DNA from: Elioraea tepidiphila DSM 17972 | GTDB taxonomy: Bacteria > Pseudomonadota > Alphaproteobacteria > Acetobacterales > Acetobacteraceae | Reading direction: 5' to 3' | Length of the DNA: 64,000 bases | NCBI RefSeq assembly: GCF_000378465.1 | Contig: NZ_KB899917.1 | Span: 1-64,000 of the forward strand | Shown here: piece by piece, positions 17,067 through 28,586 of the stretch | Layout of the letters: each line of letters opens with the position of its first letter | How positions within the stretch are numbered: the first letter of the stretch is position 1 | Made by a program: the position numbers and the translations under genes | The notes under the pieces: generated by a model | Seen by the model: only the letters and a program-made list of their open reading frames with translations | Told to the model about the DNA's origin: nothing | Databases searched by the model: none

Positions 17067-18680
17067 ATGCAGATCGATCTCACGCGTCGCGCGCTCGACA
17101 ACGCCATCGACCGCCTGATCGAACCATGGCGCGGCAACGGCTCACCCGGCGTCACGATCGGCGTGGTGCAGGGCGACGCACTGATCGCGCATCGCCACGC
17201 CGGCCAGGCGAGCCTGGAGCTCGGCGTGCCGATCGGGCCGGAGACCTGCTTCCGCATCGCCTCCGTCAGCAAGCAGTTCACCTGCGCCGCCGCGCTGCTG
17301 TTCGCCGAGCGCGGCGCGCTGGATATCGATGCGCCCGTGCGGAGCCTGCTGCCCGACCTGCCCGAGTCCTACGACCCGGTCACTGTCGCGCATCTCATGC
17401 ACAACACGAGCGGCATCCGCGACATGCTGGAGATCCTGCGTCACGGCGGCGCGGATCTCGGCACTCCCGTCACGTCGGCCGACCTGCTCGACGGCATCCG
17501 GCGGCAGCGCACGCTCAACTTCGAGCCCGGCACCCGCTATCTCTACAGCAACAGCAACTTCCTGCTGCTCGGACTGATCGTCGAGCGGCTCGCGGGCGCG
17601 CCGCTCGCCGTGGTGCTGGAGCGCGAGATCTTCGCCCCGCTCGGCATGACGGCGACCCGCCACACGCCGAATGTGCACGTGCCCATTCCGCATCTCGCGA
17701 CCGGCTATGCCGTGCAGGACGGCGGGTTCGTGCGCGCCGCGCACGCTTTCCCGATCGGCGGCGAGGGCGGGCTCGTCTCCTCGGTGGTCGATCTGGCGAT
17801 CTGGGCCGCGAATGCGCGGACCGCGCGCGTGCCAAGCCCAAGTGTGATCGCCGCACTCGAACGCGCGACACCGTTCCGCAACGGCACGCCGAATCACTAC
17901 GCGCGCGGCCTCCGCCTGCGGACCTATCGCGGCGTGCCGACCATCAGCCATGGCGGGCTGTGGCCGGGCTATCGCACCGAGTTCCTGCGCGCACCGCGGC
18001 AGGAGGCGGCCGTGATCGTGATCGCCAACCATGCCGGGATCGATCCGAACTCACTGGCGCATCGCGTCCTGGATATGCTGCTCGACCGGCACGGCGCGGT
18101 TGCGGCACCCAAGCTGCCTCGGAAGGATCAGGTGGCTGGCCTGGCGGGTCGTTACATGGATCCCGCGACCGGCGCGACGCTCGACATCGATGTCGGCGAG
18201 GACGGCACGGTCACCTTCACGACGAACGGGTTGCCCGCGACGGCCGAGGCGACCGAGGACGGGCGGCTCGGCGTGCCGCGCAGCGGCGTGCCGATCACCG
18301 TGCGCCCGGCAGGACCCGATGCGGTCGAGGTCGACCAGGATGCCGGGGTGATCGGGCTCTGGCAGCGGGTCGCACCGGGCGCCGTGCTGCCGGACGACCT
18401 GCCCGGGACCTATCTGAGCGACGAGATGGCAGCACGGTGGACCATCACGCGCGAAGGCGACGGCATGATCGTACGATCGCATGGCCCCGTCGTGCGCGGG
18501 CCCGGCTGGCCGGTGGAGGCGATCACGGCCCAGGACGTGCGCGTGCACATCCCGGCAACCATCGCGCGCAGCTGGCTCGACGTCCGCGTCGAGCGTGGCG
18601 CCGACGGCGCGATCCGCGCGCTGAACGTCCATGGCGGGCGGGTGAAGGCGGTCCGCTACGCGCGCCTAGCGAATGGGTGA
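17067..18680 (+). CDS. D-aminopeptidase-like serine hydrolase (beta-lactamase/penicillin-recognising fold)
   Basis: The 537-residue protein has a class C beta-lactamase-type domain followed by two beta-barrel domains, the three-domain layout of Ochrobactrum D-aminopeptidase (DmpB/DAP). The Ser-x-x-Lys motif lies in ASVSKQFTCAAALL, Tyr-x-Asn in YSNSNFLLLG, and the third motif in SHGG; NTSGIRDM and FEPGTRYLYS also match DAP. The C-terminal part has GRYMDPATGATLDI and LPGTYLSDEMAARW, like DAP domains B and C. The known enzyme releases N-terminal D-residues from peptides. No signal peptide is visible, so it is probably cytoplasmic. ATG 17067 was chosen because sequence upstream is palindromic repeat. 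Confidence 0.85.
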   Translation: MQIDLTRRALDNAIDRLIEPWRGNGSPGVTIGVVQGDALIAHRHAGQASLELGVPIGPETCFRIASVSKQFTCAAALLFAERGALDIDAPVRSLLPDLPESYDPVTVAHLMHNTSGIRDMLEILRHGGADLGTPVTSADLLDGIRRQRTLNFEPGTRYLYSNSNFLLLGLIVERLAGAPLAVVLEREIFAPLGMTATRHTPNVHVPIPHLATGYAVQDGGFVRAAHAFPIGGEGGLVSSVVDLAIWAANARTARVPSPSVIAALERATPFRNGTPNHYARGLRLRTYRGVPTISHGGLWPGYRTEFLRAPRQEAAVIVIANHAGIDPNSLAHRVLDMLLDRHGAVAAPKLPRKDQVAGLAGRYMDPATGATLDIDVGEDGTVTFTTNGLPATAEATEDGRLGVPRSGVPITVRPAGPDAVEVDQDAGVIGLWQRVAPGAVLPDDLPGTYLSDEMAARWTITREGDGMIVRSHGPVVRGPGWPVEAITAQDVRVHIPATIARSWLDVRVERGADGAIRALNVHGGRVKAVRYARLANG

Positions 18681-18791
18681 TCGGAGGCCGGGCCGGGGCA
18701 GAGCTGTGCCCCATCGGCCACCACTCCGCAGAAGCCTGTTGCCACGAGCGCGACACACGACATGCTGCGCCGCGCGATCAGGAGCCCGACC

Positions 18792-19508
18792 ATGCTCGAC
18801 CTGCACCACTACCGCGCGCTGACCTTCGATTGCTACGGCACCTTGATCGACTGGGAGCGCGGCATCCTCGGCTTCATCGAGCCCTGGCTTGCCTCCCGCC
18901 GCCTGTCACGCGACCCGACGCGCATCCTGGAGGCGTTCTCGGAGGTCGAGACTCGGCGGCAGCAGGCGGATCCGGCCGCGCGCTATCCGGTGATCCTGCA
19001 ACGGTGCTTCAACGACCTGTGCGAACGGCTGGACGTCGCGCCCGACGCGGAGGCGGCGCGCGCGTTCGGCGCCTCGGTCGGCGACTGGCCCCCTTTCCCC
19101 GACACACCCGCGGCGATGGCGATGTTCCATGGGCGGTTCGTGCTCGGCATCGTCTCGAACGTGGATGACGCCTCCCTCGCGCGATCGATCGCGGCGATCG
19201 GCACGGCGCCGGACTTCACGGTGACGGCGGAAGCCATCCGATCCTACAAGCCGGCGCGCGCGCATTTCGACCGGATGCTGGAGGTTCTGGCGCAGCGCGG
19301 GATCGGCAAGCACGAGGTGCTGCACGTCGCGCAGTCGATGTACCACGACATCATGCCCTGCCGCGAGCTCGGCATCGCCTGCTGCTGGGTCGACCGCCGC
19401 TCGCACCGCACAGGCCACGGCGCGACGCCCGAGGCGCATGCCGTGCCGGACTACTCCGTCACCTCGCTCGCCGAACTCGTCGCCCGCGCGCGCATCCAGA
19501 CGGACTAG
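18792..19508 (+). CDS. haloacid dehalogenase-type hydrolase (HAD superfamily, type II)
   Basis: A 238-residue HAD hydrolase. The nucleophile Asp is in ALTFDCYGTLIDWE, motif II in GIVSNVDDASL, the Lys in RSYKPARAHF, and the acidic motif in VAQSMYHDIMPCRELG. The pattern FDCYGTLIDW plus the following cap resembles L-2-haloacid dehalogenases, which remove halogen from 2-halo acids. But many such proteins are phosphatases of unknown substrate, so dehalogenation is only a family-level guess. The ATG at 18792 has GGAG eight bases upstream. It follows the D-aminopeptidase-like gene after a 111-bp gap. Confidence 0.85.
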   Translation: MLDLHHYRALTFDCYGTLIDWERGILGFIEPWLASRRLSRDPTRILEAFSEVETRRQQADPAARYPVILQRCFNDLCERLDVAPDAEAARAFGASVGDWPPFPDTPAAMAMFHGRFVLGIVSNVDDASLARSIAAIGTAPDFTVTAEAIRSYKPARAHFDRMLEVLAQRGIGKHEVLHVAQSMYHDIMPCRELGIACCWVDRRSHRTGHGATPEAHAVPDYSVTSLAELVARARIQTD

Positions 19509-19515
19509 CATCGCG

Positions 19516-20208
19516 CTACTCGAACATGGCGACGGCGCGGATCGGGCTCGCGGTGCCGCCGCGAATCCGCAGCGGAAACCCGATGAAGCGGAACCGCCCG
19601 CGGCCGACGAGTTTGTCCAGGTTCGCGAGGCACTCCATGTGCGTGATGCCGCGTTCGGCGCAGGCCATGTGCGCCTGGAAATTCAGCTCACCCTCGGGGG
19701 CCGGACTGATCGCCTCGACGCCGAACATCCCGATGCCCTGATCCGCGAGCCAATGCACCGCCGGGAGGGAGAGTCCCGAGAAGTCGTGCAGATACCCGGG
19801 CTTGCCGAGGAGGCGCTCGTTAGTCGCCATCCAGATCAGCACGGTATCGCCGGGCTTGATCTGCTGGCCGGAGCCGGCGAGTGCGGCCTCCATCTCCGCC
19901 ACCGTGATCGCGTGCTTGAGCGGCACGTGGCTGAGGTCGAGGCAGATCGCCTCGGTGTAGAATTTCTCGAGCGGCACTTGGTCGATCGAGAGCGCGCCCG
20001 GCCGCGGATCGAAATGCACCGGCGCATCGACATGCGTGCCCGCATGGTCCGACATCGCGATCGACAGCGCCTTGCTGGTGAACGTCGTGTTGCCGGCGAC
20101 CTTCTTCTCGCTGTGGTCGTTCCAGACGGTCATGACCACCGGCGGGTGGCTCGGGTGCGTCTGGGTGCGGTGGAAGATCTCGCGGCTGAGATCGATGAAC
20201 TCAGGCAT
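19516..20208 (-). CDS. cyclase-family protein (kynurenine formamidase-like)
   Basis: A 230-residue protein of the cyclase/KynB fold. The metal motif HAGTHVDAPVHF (the HxGTHxDxPxH signature) lies at about residues 46-57, DLSREI starts the chain, and the C-terminal half has the second metal-site His/Glu region HMECLANLDKL. Characterised members are Zn- or Mn-dependent hydrolases such as arylformamidase and isatin hydrolase. The neighbourhood gives no tryptophan genes, so the substrate is unknown. The ATG at 20208 has a strong GGGAGG site. Convergent with the HAD gene and divergent from msrA. Confidence 0.85.
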   Translation of the reverse strand: MPEFIDLSREIFHRTQTHPSHPPVVMTVWNDHSEKKVAGNTTFTSKALSIAMSDHAGTHVDAPVHFDPRPGALSIDQVPLEKFYTEAICLDLSHVPLKHAITVAEMEAALAGSGQQIKPGDTVLIWMATNERLLGKPGYLHDFSGLSLPAVHWLADQGIGMFGVEAISPAPEGELNFQAHMACAERGITHMECLANLDKLVGRGRFRFIGFPLRIRGGTASPIRAVAMFE

Positions 20209-20311
20209 GCGGCGCCTCCCGCTTGTTGGTGGGAAGGAGGGTAACGGCCGGAGGGCTTTCAGCGAACCCCGCCTCGCCCCATCTGAGGGGCGTGCTTCGA
20301 GGAGGACTCCC

Positions 20312-20854
20312 ATGACCGATGTTGCGCGTGCCACGTTCGGCGGCGGCTGCTTCTGGTGCCTCGAGCCGCTGTTCCGCGACCTCAAGGGCGTGACGGATGT
20401 GGTCTGCGGCTATGCCGGCGGGCATGTGCCGAACCCGACCTATGAGCAGGTCTGCGGCAAGGCGACCGGCCATGCCGAGGTGGTGCAGGTGACCTTCGAC
20501 CCAGCCGCAGTGAGCTACGCCGATCTCGTCGGCGTGTTCCTGACGATCCATGACCCGACAACCAAGGACCGGCAGGGCGCGGATGTCGGGCCGCAGTACC
20601 GCTCGATCATCCTGACGCATGACTCGGAGCAGGCGCGGGTCGCACGCGCAGTCATCGAGGAGATCGGCCAGGCGCGCGTCTGGGACGCGCCGATCGTGAC
20701 GGAGGTGGTGCCGCTGGAGACCTTCTGGCCGGCGGAGGAATACCACCAGCGCTACTTCGAGCGGAATCCGTTCGCCGGCTATTGCCGTGCGGTGATCGCG
20801 CCGAAGGTGGCGAAGTTCAGGAAAGCCTATGCCGCACGGCTGAAAGCGGCGTAG
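20312..20854 (+). CDS. msrA: peptide-methionine (S)-S-oxide reductase
   Basis: The 180-residue enzyme reduces methionine-S-sulfoxide in proteins. The catalytic Cys13 is in [12 protein letters not shown], followed by [27 protein letters not shown] and the conserved GPQYRS. Candidate resolving Cys residues exist (Cys16 and the GYC near the end). A GGAGG site precedes the ATG at 20312. Its last 38 bp overlap the C-terminal extension of sucD on the opposite strand, and a 10-bp perfect palindrome lies 22 bp past its stop. Confidence 0.95.
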   Translation: MTDVARATFGGGCFWCLEPLFRDLKGVTDVVCGYAGGHVPNPTYEQVCGKATGHAEVVQVTFDPAAVSYADLVGVFLTIHDPTTKDRQGADVGPQYRSIILTHDSEQARVARAVIEEIGQARVWDAPIVTEVVPLETFWPAEEYHQRYFERNPFAGYCRAVIAPKVAKFRKAYAARLKAA

Positions 20855-21785
20855 TTCCTGGGATGGGAGGTTTGGAGGGAAGGGCCGATGGCCCTTCCCC
20901 CCAACAAAACAAACCCTTGAGCGCCTTCACCATGGTGCTGCCCAGCGCCGCGGGACTGTCCGCGACGTGGATGCCCGCGCTCTTCATCGCCTCCATCTTG
21001 TAGGCTGCCGTGTCCTTGCCGCCGGAGATCACCGCACCGGCATGGCCCATGCGCCGGCCGGGCGGCGCCGTCGCGCCGGCGATGAATCCGACCACCGGTT
21101 TCTTCGTCTTCGAGCGCTTGATCAGCTCGGCGCCGTCCACCTCGCTCTGCCCGCCGATCTCGCCGATCATGATGATGGCCTCGGTCTCGGGATCGCCGAG
21201 GAACATCTCCAGCACATCGACGAAATCGAGACCCTTCACCGGGTCGCCGCCGATGCCCACGCAGCTCGACTGGCCGAGCCCCGCCGCCGTGGTCTGCGCC
21301 ACCGCCTCGTAGGTCAGCGTGCCGGAGCGCGAGACGATCCCGACCTTGCCGCGGCGATGGATATGGCCAGGCATGATGCCGATCTTGCAGGCATCCGGGG
21401 TGATCACGCCCGGGCAGTTCGGCCCGATCAGACGCGACTTCGCCCCATCGAGAACGCGCTTTACCCGCACCATGTCGAGCACCGGGATGCCCTCGGTGAT
21501 GCAGACGATCAGCGGCACACGCGCGTCGATCGCCTCGAGGATCGCATCCGCCGCGAAGGGCGGCGGCACGTAGATCGCGGACGCCGTGGCGCCGGTCTTC
21601 GCCACCGCCTCGGCGACCGTGTCGAACACCGGCAGGTCGAGATGCGTCGTCCCGCCCTTCCCCGGTGTCACGCCTCCGACCACCTTGGTGCCGTAGGCGA
21701 TCGCCTGCTCGGAGTGGAACGTGCCCTGGGCACCGGTGAAGCCCTGGGTGATGACCTTGGTTTCGGCGTTGACCAGGATCGCCAT
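20817..21785 (-). CDS. sucD: succinyl-CoA ligase alpha subunit, with a C-terminal readthrough-like extension
   Basis: SucD forms succinyl-CoA synthetase with SucC, converting succinyl-CoA to succinate with nucleotide synthesis in the TCA cycle. Seen are the CoA-binding start [45 protein letters not shown], and the active-site His in [12 protein letters not shown]. The normal protein ends near residue 291 (TMVKALKG). Here the frame continues 31 residues ([10 protein letters not shown] onward) through the intergenic palindrome at 20877-20899 and 38 bp into msrA. That tail has no family counterpart I know, so the usual stop seems lost. It lies 3 bp after sucC. Confidence 0.93.
   Translation of the reverse strand: MAILVNAETKVITQGFTGAQGTFHSEQAIAYGTKVVGGVTPGKGGTTHLDLPVFDTVAEAVAKTGATASAIYVPPPFAADAILEAIDARVPLIVCITEGIPVLDMVRVKRVLDGAKSRLIGPNCPGVITPDACKIGIMPGHIHRRGKVGIVSRSGTLTYEAVAQTTAAGLGQSSCVGIGGDPVKGLDFVDVLEMFLGDPETEAIIMIGEIGGQSEVDGAELIKRSKTKKPVVGFIAGATAPPGRRMGHAGAVISGGKDTAAYKMEAMKSAGIHVADSPAALGSTMVKALKGLFCWGEGPSALPSKPPIPGTTPLSAVRHRLS
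20877..20899. repeat. palindrome between convergent msrA and sucD
   Basis: A perfect 10-bp stem (20877-20886 with 20890-20899) with GAT between. It sits past the msrA stop and inside the sucD tail. A similar string, GCCGATGGCCCTTC, recurs at 48666-48678. No T tract follows on either strand, so if it terminates transcription it does so without the usual U run. Confidence 0.7.
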
Positions 21786-21788
21786 GGC

Positions 21789-22985
21789 TCAGGCCGCCTT
21801 CTTCACTTCGCGCACGATCTTCTCGGCCGCATCCGCCAGGTTGTCGGCGGAGACGATCGGCAGCCCGGAGCCGGCGAGGATCTTCTTGCCGAGTTCCACG
21901 TTCGTGCCTTCAAGCCGCACCACCAGCGGCACGTTGAGTGACACGTCGCGCGCCGCGGCCACGACCCCTTCGGCGATCACGTCGCAGCGCATGATGCCGC
22001 CGAAGATGTTGACGAGAATCCCTTCCACCTTCGGATCGGAGAGGATGATCTTGAACGCCGCGGAGACGCGCTCCTTGGTGGCACCCCCGCCGACATCGAG
22101 GAAGTTCGCGGGCTCGCCGCCATAGAGCTTGATGATGTCCATGGTGGCCATCGCGAGACCCGCGCCGTTGACCATGCAGCCGATATTGCCGTCCAGCGCG
22201 ACGTAGTTCAGGTCGTACTTGCCCGCCTCCAGCTCCTTCGGGTCCATCTCGGTCTCGTCGCGCAGCGCGGCGACGTCGGGGTGACGGAACAGCGCGCTGT
22301 CGTCGAAGTTCACCTTGGCATCGAGCGCCACGACGTCACCGGCCTTGGTGACGACCAGCGGGTTGATCTCGACGATTCCGCAATCGAGTTCGGTGAAGGC
22401 GCGGTACATCGCGGTGACGAACGTCACGAAGCTGCCGACCTGCTTGCCGCTGAGCCCGAGCCCGAAAGCGAGCTGGCGGCCCTGGAACGGCTGCAGCCCG
22501 ACCACCGGATCGACGATCGCACGCAGGATCTTCTCGGGATGCGAGGCGGCGACCTCCTCGATCTCCACCCCGCCTTCGGTCGAGGCCATCACCACGACAC
22601 GGCCGGTGCCGCGGTCGATCAGCATGCCGAGATAGAGCTCGCGCGCGATGTCGCAGCCCTCCTCGACATAGACGCGCTGCACCTTCTTGCCGGCCGGGCC
22701 GGTCTGCGCGGTGACCAGCACCTTGCCGATCATCGCACCGGCCTGCGCCGCGACCTCGTCCGCGCTCCTGGCGATGCGCACGCCGCCCTTGCCCGAGGCG
22801 TCGCCCTCGAACCGGCCCTTGCCGCGGCCACCGGCGTGGATCTGCGCCTTCACGACATAGATCGGGCCCGGCAGCGATGCCGCGACCTTCGACGCCTCGT
22901 CCGGCGTCCAGGCGACACCGCCCTTCAGCACGGCGACGCCGTATTTCGCGAGCAGCTCCTTCGCCTGGTACTCATGGATGTTCAT
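21789..22985 (-). CDS. sucC: succinyl-CoA ligase beta subunit
   Basis: The full-length (398 aa) ADP- or GDP-forming beta subunit begins [19 protein letters not shown] and contains the ATP-grasp elements [14 protein letters not shown] and the metal-binding region near [19 protein letters not shown]. The C-terminal ligase domain includes [17 protein letters not shown]. It pairs with sucD 3 bp downstream. The ATG at 22985 has AGGAG 11 bases upstream. The 5' flank is unusual: a second copy of the first eight codons lies 75 bp upstream, separated by a palindrome (see 23001-23060). Confidence 0.97.
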   Translation of the reverse strand: MNIHEYQAKELLAKYGVAVLKGGVAWTPDEASKVAASLPGPIYVVKAQIHAGGRGKGRFEGDASGKGGVRIARSADEVAAQAGAMIGKVLVTAQTGPAGKKVQRVYVEEGCDIARELYLGMLIDRGTGRVVVMASTEGGVEIEEVAASHPEKILRAIVDPVVGLQPFQGRQLAFGLGLSGKQVGSFVTFVTAMYRAFTELDCGIVEINPLVVTKAGDVVALDAKVNFDDSALFRHPDVAALRDETEMDPKELEAGKYDLNYVALDGNIGCMVNGAGLAMATMDIIKLYGGEPANFLDVGGGATKERVSAAFKIILSDPKVEGILVNIFGGIMRCDVIAEGVVAAARDVSLNVPLVVRLEGTNVELGKKILAGSGLPIVSADNLADAAEKIVREVKKAA

Positions 22986-23000
22986 GGCGGCGAAGCTCCT

Positions 23001-23060
23001 TCAGCGTGCTTCGCTGGCCCGAGGGCCAGCGAAGCGGGCCTGATACTCGTGGATGTTCAT
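23001..23060 (-). repeat. duplicated sucC start with embedded palindrome (possible 19-codon leader)
   Basis: On the minus strand, 23060-23037 repeats the first eight codons of sucC (MNIHEYQA) with only three base differences, all in third codon positions. The frame continues 11 codons across a 13-bp perfect palindrome (23008-23020 with 23023-23035) and stops at 23001-23003. The real sucC start, with its own AGGAG, follows 16 bp later. It may be a remnant of a tandem duplication or of a second sucC-like gene, or a translated leader. All in the mdh-sucC gap. Confidence 0.75.
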
Positions 23061-23117
23061 GCCGTGATCCCCGCTCGGGCGGACACGGACAGCGCCGTGG
23101 GCGCCGTCCCGCAGCCG

Positions 23118-25490
<2,373 letters not shown>

Positions 25491-25563
25491 TCACGTCGCT
25501 TTGACTGTCGATCGGTTTGCTGACCGCGCGACTGTACGCGCGATAAAGAGAAACGGGGTTGAG

Positions 25564-26772
25564 ATGAGCGGAGCGGATGCACGGGACGTGGTCTCGCCGA
25601 CAGCGTTGAGCGCCGTCGCGCGCCGCTTCATCGATCTTGTCGGCCATGGGCGATGGCAGCACCGCGTGGATGCGATCGAGCGGGCGATCGGCGCCCAAAG
25701 AATTGCCGGCCGCGTCCTGCGTGACCGCCATGCGATCGAGCTTGCGATCGCCCGCCTCGCCCAGGGGACGACGGCACGCCCGACCGGGGCGGGGCGGGAG
25801 ATCGCGCAGCTGCTGGCGCACACGCTCGCGGTGCACGCCTCCCTCTCGTCCGGCGCGCGGGATCGGCTGATCCGGCGCATCGAGGCGGGGCTCGACGGTG
25901 CGAGTACCCTCGTTCCGGTGTTTCATCTGATCCGCACGGCGCAACTCAATCGGGCCCGCGGCTTCGCCGTGCGGTTCTCGGGCCTGGAAGACGAGACGCC
26001 GCATGACCTGCTCATCGAGCGCGACGGACGGGCAGCCGAGATCGTCTGCACGGTCGTCTCGGCCGACGAAGGCCGCTGGGTGCACCGTGGCGACTGGTTC
26101 GCGCTGGTGGACCGGATCAATCCCGACCTGCAATCCTGGCTTGCCGCCCATCCCGGCCGTTATCTGCTCAAGATGACCTTGCCCGAGGGTCTCGACTCGA
26201 CCCGCAACCTCGCCGAGGTACAGGCGCGCATCGCCGCCCTGCTGGAGGGCGAGCGGAAGTCCGACCACAGCGAGACCGCGGTGCTGCGGCTCGATCCGCT
26301 GCTGATCGCGCAGGCCGAGGCCGGGCAGGCCGCCCTCACCGCGCGGCTGCGCGCCCAGTTCGGCGAGGAGGCCCATTTCGCCGTGGCCGCGGCCGAGAGC
26401 TCCATGTTCGTCATGGCCGCGCGCGCCGGGCGCCCGAACGAGGTCGCCGCCGTGCTGCAGCGCCGCCTGTCCGAGCTTCCCGCGCGGCTCTCCGGCGACC
26501 GTCCCGGCATCCTCGCCGTGTTCGTGGAGGACACGGACCCCACGGAATGGCGCAGCCTGCGCGAGCGGCTGGAGATCGAAGGCGCGACGCGCAACTTCCT
26601 CACCGCGCCCGAGGCGAAGTCCGTGGTCGCGGTCACGTGCGCCAGCCGCTTCGAGCTGCTCGGCCAGCCCGAGCCGCTGGCCGCGCGTGGTGGCGAGCTC
26701 CGCTACCGCAACCCAGCGCACCCATCGGCGAAGGACGCAGCTCTCGCCCCCGCCGTGCTCAGTCAGGTCTGA
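25564..26772 (+). CDS. hypothetical protein (402 aa), unrecognised
   Basis: I do not recognise this protein. It is soluble, with no signal peptide or membrane helix. An N-terminal helical region (to about residue 120) leads to a segment GFAVRFSGLEDETPHDLLIE then RDGRAAEIVCTVVSADEGRW. This D...E-x-C strand pattern could be a degenerate PD-(D/E)XK-like nuclease core, but the usual Lys is absent, so this is speculation. The end has VVAVTCASRFELLGQPEPLA. The ATG at 25564 (after GGGGTTGAG) is chosen over an upstream TTG at 25501. It sits between aroC and the convergent BKACE gene. Confidence 0.6.
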   Translation: MSGADARDVVSPTALSAVARRFIDLVGHGRWQHRVDAIERAIGAQRIAGRVLRDRHAIELAIARLAQGTTARPTGAGREIAQLLAHTLAVHASLSSGARDRLIRRIEAGLDGASTLVPVFHLIRTAQLNRARGFAVRFSGLEDETPHDLLIERDGRAAEIVCTVVSADEGRWVHRGDWFALVDRINPDLQSWLAAHPGRYLLKMTLPEGLDSTRNLAEVQARIAALLEGERKSDHSETAVLRLDPLLIAQAEAGQAALTARLRAQFGEEAHFAVAAAESSMFVMAARAGRPNEVAAVLQRRLSELPARLSGDRPGILAVFVEDTDPTEWRSLRERLEIEGATRNFLTAPEAKSVVAVTCASRFELLGQPEPLAARGGELRYRNPAHPSAKDAALAPAVLSQV

Positions 26773-26776
26773 CGGG

Positions 26777-27661
26777 TCACCCCGCGCCGCGCAGCTTCAG
26801 CATCGCGCGCGCCTCGTCCGGGGTCATCGGTTCGACCCCCATGAGGCGGATGATCTGGACCGCACGCTCCACCAGCTGGGCATTGTCGCGCGCGAGCTCA
26901 CCCTTCGCGATGTAGAGATTGTCCTCGATGCCGACGCGCACATGCCCACCGAGCAGCACGGTCTGCGCGACCATCGGCATCTGCATCCGGCTGATCCCGA
27001 AGGCTGCCCAGATCGCGTCCTTCGGCAGCATCGCGGCGAGAGCGGCCATCGCCTCGGTGGTCGCCGGCGCGCCCCAGGCGATGCCGAGGCAGAGCTGGAA
27101 CAGCGGCGGCGCGTCGATCAGCCCCTCCTCGACGAGGCGGAGCGCCAAGCGGGCATGGCCGAGATCGAAGCATTCGAGTTCCGGCTTGGTGCCCGCCTCG
27201 CGGATCGCTTGCGCCATGGGGCGCAGATGCATCGGCAGGTTCAGGAACGCGGTCTCGCCGAACGCCATGGTGGCGACGTCGAGCGTGCAGATCTCCGGCT
27301 TCAACGCGACGACATGCGCGACGCGCTCCTCGGGCGAGCGCAGCGTGGTGCCGGGCCCGGGCGTGCGCGGATCGTGGGCACCCGGCACGAAGCGGCCGCC
27401 GAACCCGGTCGTCAGGTTGATGATCACGGGCGAGCCCGAATCCCGGATGCGCTCGACCACCTCGCGGTAGAGCGCCAGCTCGCCGGACGGCTTGCCGGTC
27501 TCGGGATTGCGGACATGGATATGCGCGATCGCGGCGCCGGCCGAGCACGCATCGATCGCCGCGCGGGCGATCTGTTCGGGCGTCACCGGCACATTCGGAT
27601 ACTTGGGTGCCGTGTCCGCCCCGCCCGTGACCGCGCAGGTGATCATCACTTTCTGGCGCAT
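26777..27661 (-). CDS. BKACE-family beta-keto acid cleavage enzyme (DUF849)
   Basis: The 294-residue Zn-dependent enzyme belongs to the family of 3-keto-5-aminohexanoate cleavage enzyme (Kce), which splits beta-keto acids with acetyl-CoA to give acetoacetate and a new CoA ester. Visible are ITCAVTGG at the start, the metal-binding AAIAHIHVRNPETGKPS, INLTTGFGG, PELECFDLGHA, and VRVGIEDNLYIAKGELA. Subfamily, and therefore substrate, depends on pocket residues I cannot assign. A GAGGG site precedes the ATG at 27661. It lies 77 bp downstream of the MaoC pseudogene on the same strand. Confidence 0.9.
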   Translation of the reverse strand: MRQKVMITCAVTGGADTAPKYPNVPVTPEQIARAAIDACSAGAAIAHIHVRNPETGKPSGELALYREVVERIRDSGSPVIINLTTGFGGRFVPGAHDPRTPGPGTTLRSPEERVAHVVALKPEICTLDVATMAFGETAFLNLPMHLRPMAQAIREAGTKPELECFDLGHARLALRLVEEGLIDAPPLFQLCLGIAWGAPATTEAMAALAAMLPKDAIWAAFGISRMQMPMVAQTVLLGGHVRVGIEDNLYIAKGELARDNAQLVERAVQIIRLMGVEPMTPDEARAMLKLRGAG

Positions 27662-27738
27662 CCCGCTCCCTCTCCTCGATCGGTTCTGGCCGAGCCTCGG
27701 CCAGGCGCGCGCGAATGTCGAGCGGGGAGCGGCTGGGC

Positions 27739-28337
27739 TCAGCGCAGCGGCACCGTGTGGGTCACCGCGGTGCCGGTCAGGCAGACCTCGCCCTTGCCGT
27801 TGCGCACGGTGGTCGCGAGGGTGCAGATCGGCGTGTCGTCGCGCACGCCCGTGATCTCGACGCGCGCCGTGATCGTCTCGCCGACCAGCACGGCCTTGAC
27901 GAAACGCCACTCGACGCCGAGCAACGGTGCCCGGACCCGGCAGGTCCTCGGCCACCGCGGCGTTCAGCAGACCCGAGGTGACGCCGCCCTGCACGATCAG
28001 CCCACCGAAGGGTGAGCGGCCGGCCAGGGCCGCGTCGTAGTGCAGCGGGTTCATGTCGCCGGTCATGGCCGAGAACATCTCGACGTCGCGCATCGAGGTC
28101 GTGCGGCTGCGCTCGGCCGCGGCGCCGAGTGCAGCGGGATCCGCTCCACCCCCGCGGAGAAAGTTCGAGCTACGCCGGCGCGGGAAGCGGAGGCCGAGCA
28201 TGAAGAGCCCGGGAGCGGAGGCGACGCCGGCGTGAATGATCTCGCCCGCGTCATCGAGGACGGGCACGTTCAGCCACCGATAGCTGCACCGGCGTCTTCT
28301 TGGCGGGTGCCTCGACCGCCTGGGTCGTTGCGTTCAT
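27739..28337 (-). pseudogene. MaoC-like hydratase pseudogene interrupted by a flavoprotein fragment and a frameshift
   Basis: Three pieces in three frames. From ATG 28337 (GGAGA site upstream), MNATTQAVEAPAKKTPVQL resembles a hydratase start. From about 28285 to 28110 another frame encodes YRWLNVPVLDDAGEI, then APGLFMLGLRFPRRRSSNFL, which resembles the C-terminal end of an FAD-dependent oxidoreductase. The same frame then resumes MaoC sequence: TTSMRDVEMFSAMTGDMNPL and FGGLIVQGGVTSGLLNA. Near 27928 one base seems missing, and the last 60 residues (LGVEWRFVKAVLVGETITAR to the stop) are in a third frame. No single product can be made. In intact form it would hydrate enoyl-CoA-like substrates. 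Confidence 0.85.
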
Positions 28338-28586
28338 CGATCTTCGTCTCCTGTTCGGCCAGGCGCAGGGTCTGTGCGCCGCGGCGGTTTCCATGGGATG
28401 CACGCCCCGCCGGACGCATCGGCTGGGGGCCTGGCGGCGTCGGAACGCGGCGCGGACCCTAGTCGCGGCCCGGCGGCGAGACTGGGAGAGGACCTTGCGG
28501 AGGTCTTGAGAAGCGCTGGATTCGGCGGCGTGGGAGGCGGCGGATCGCCGCTTCCGGCGCCCGTGCCGGGGCGGTAATGTTCCGCC

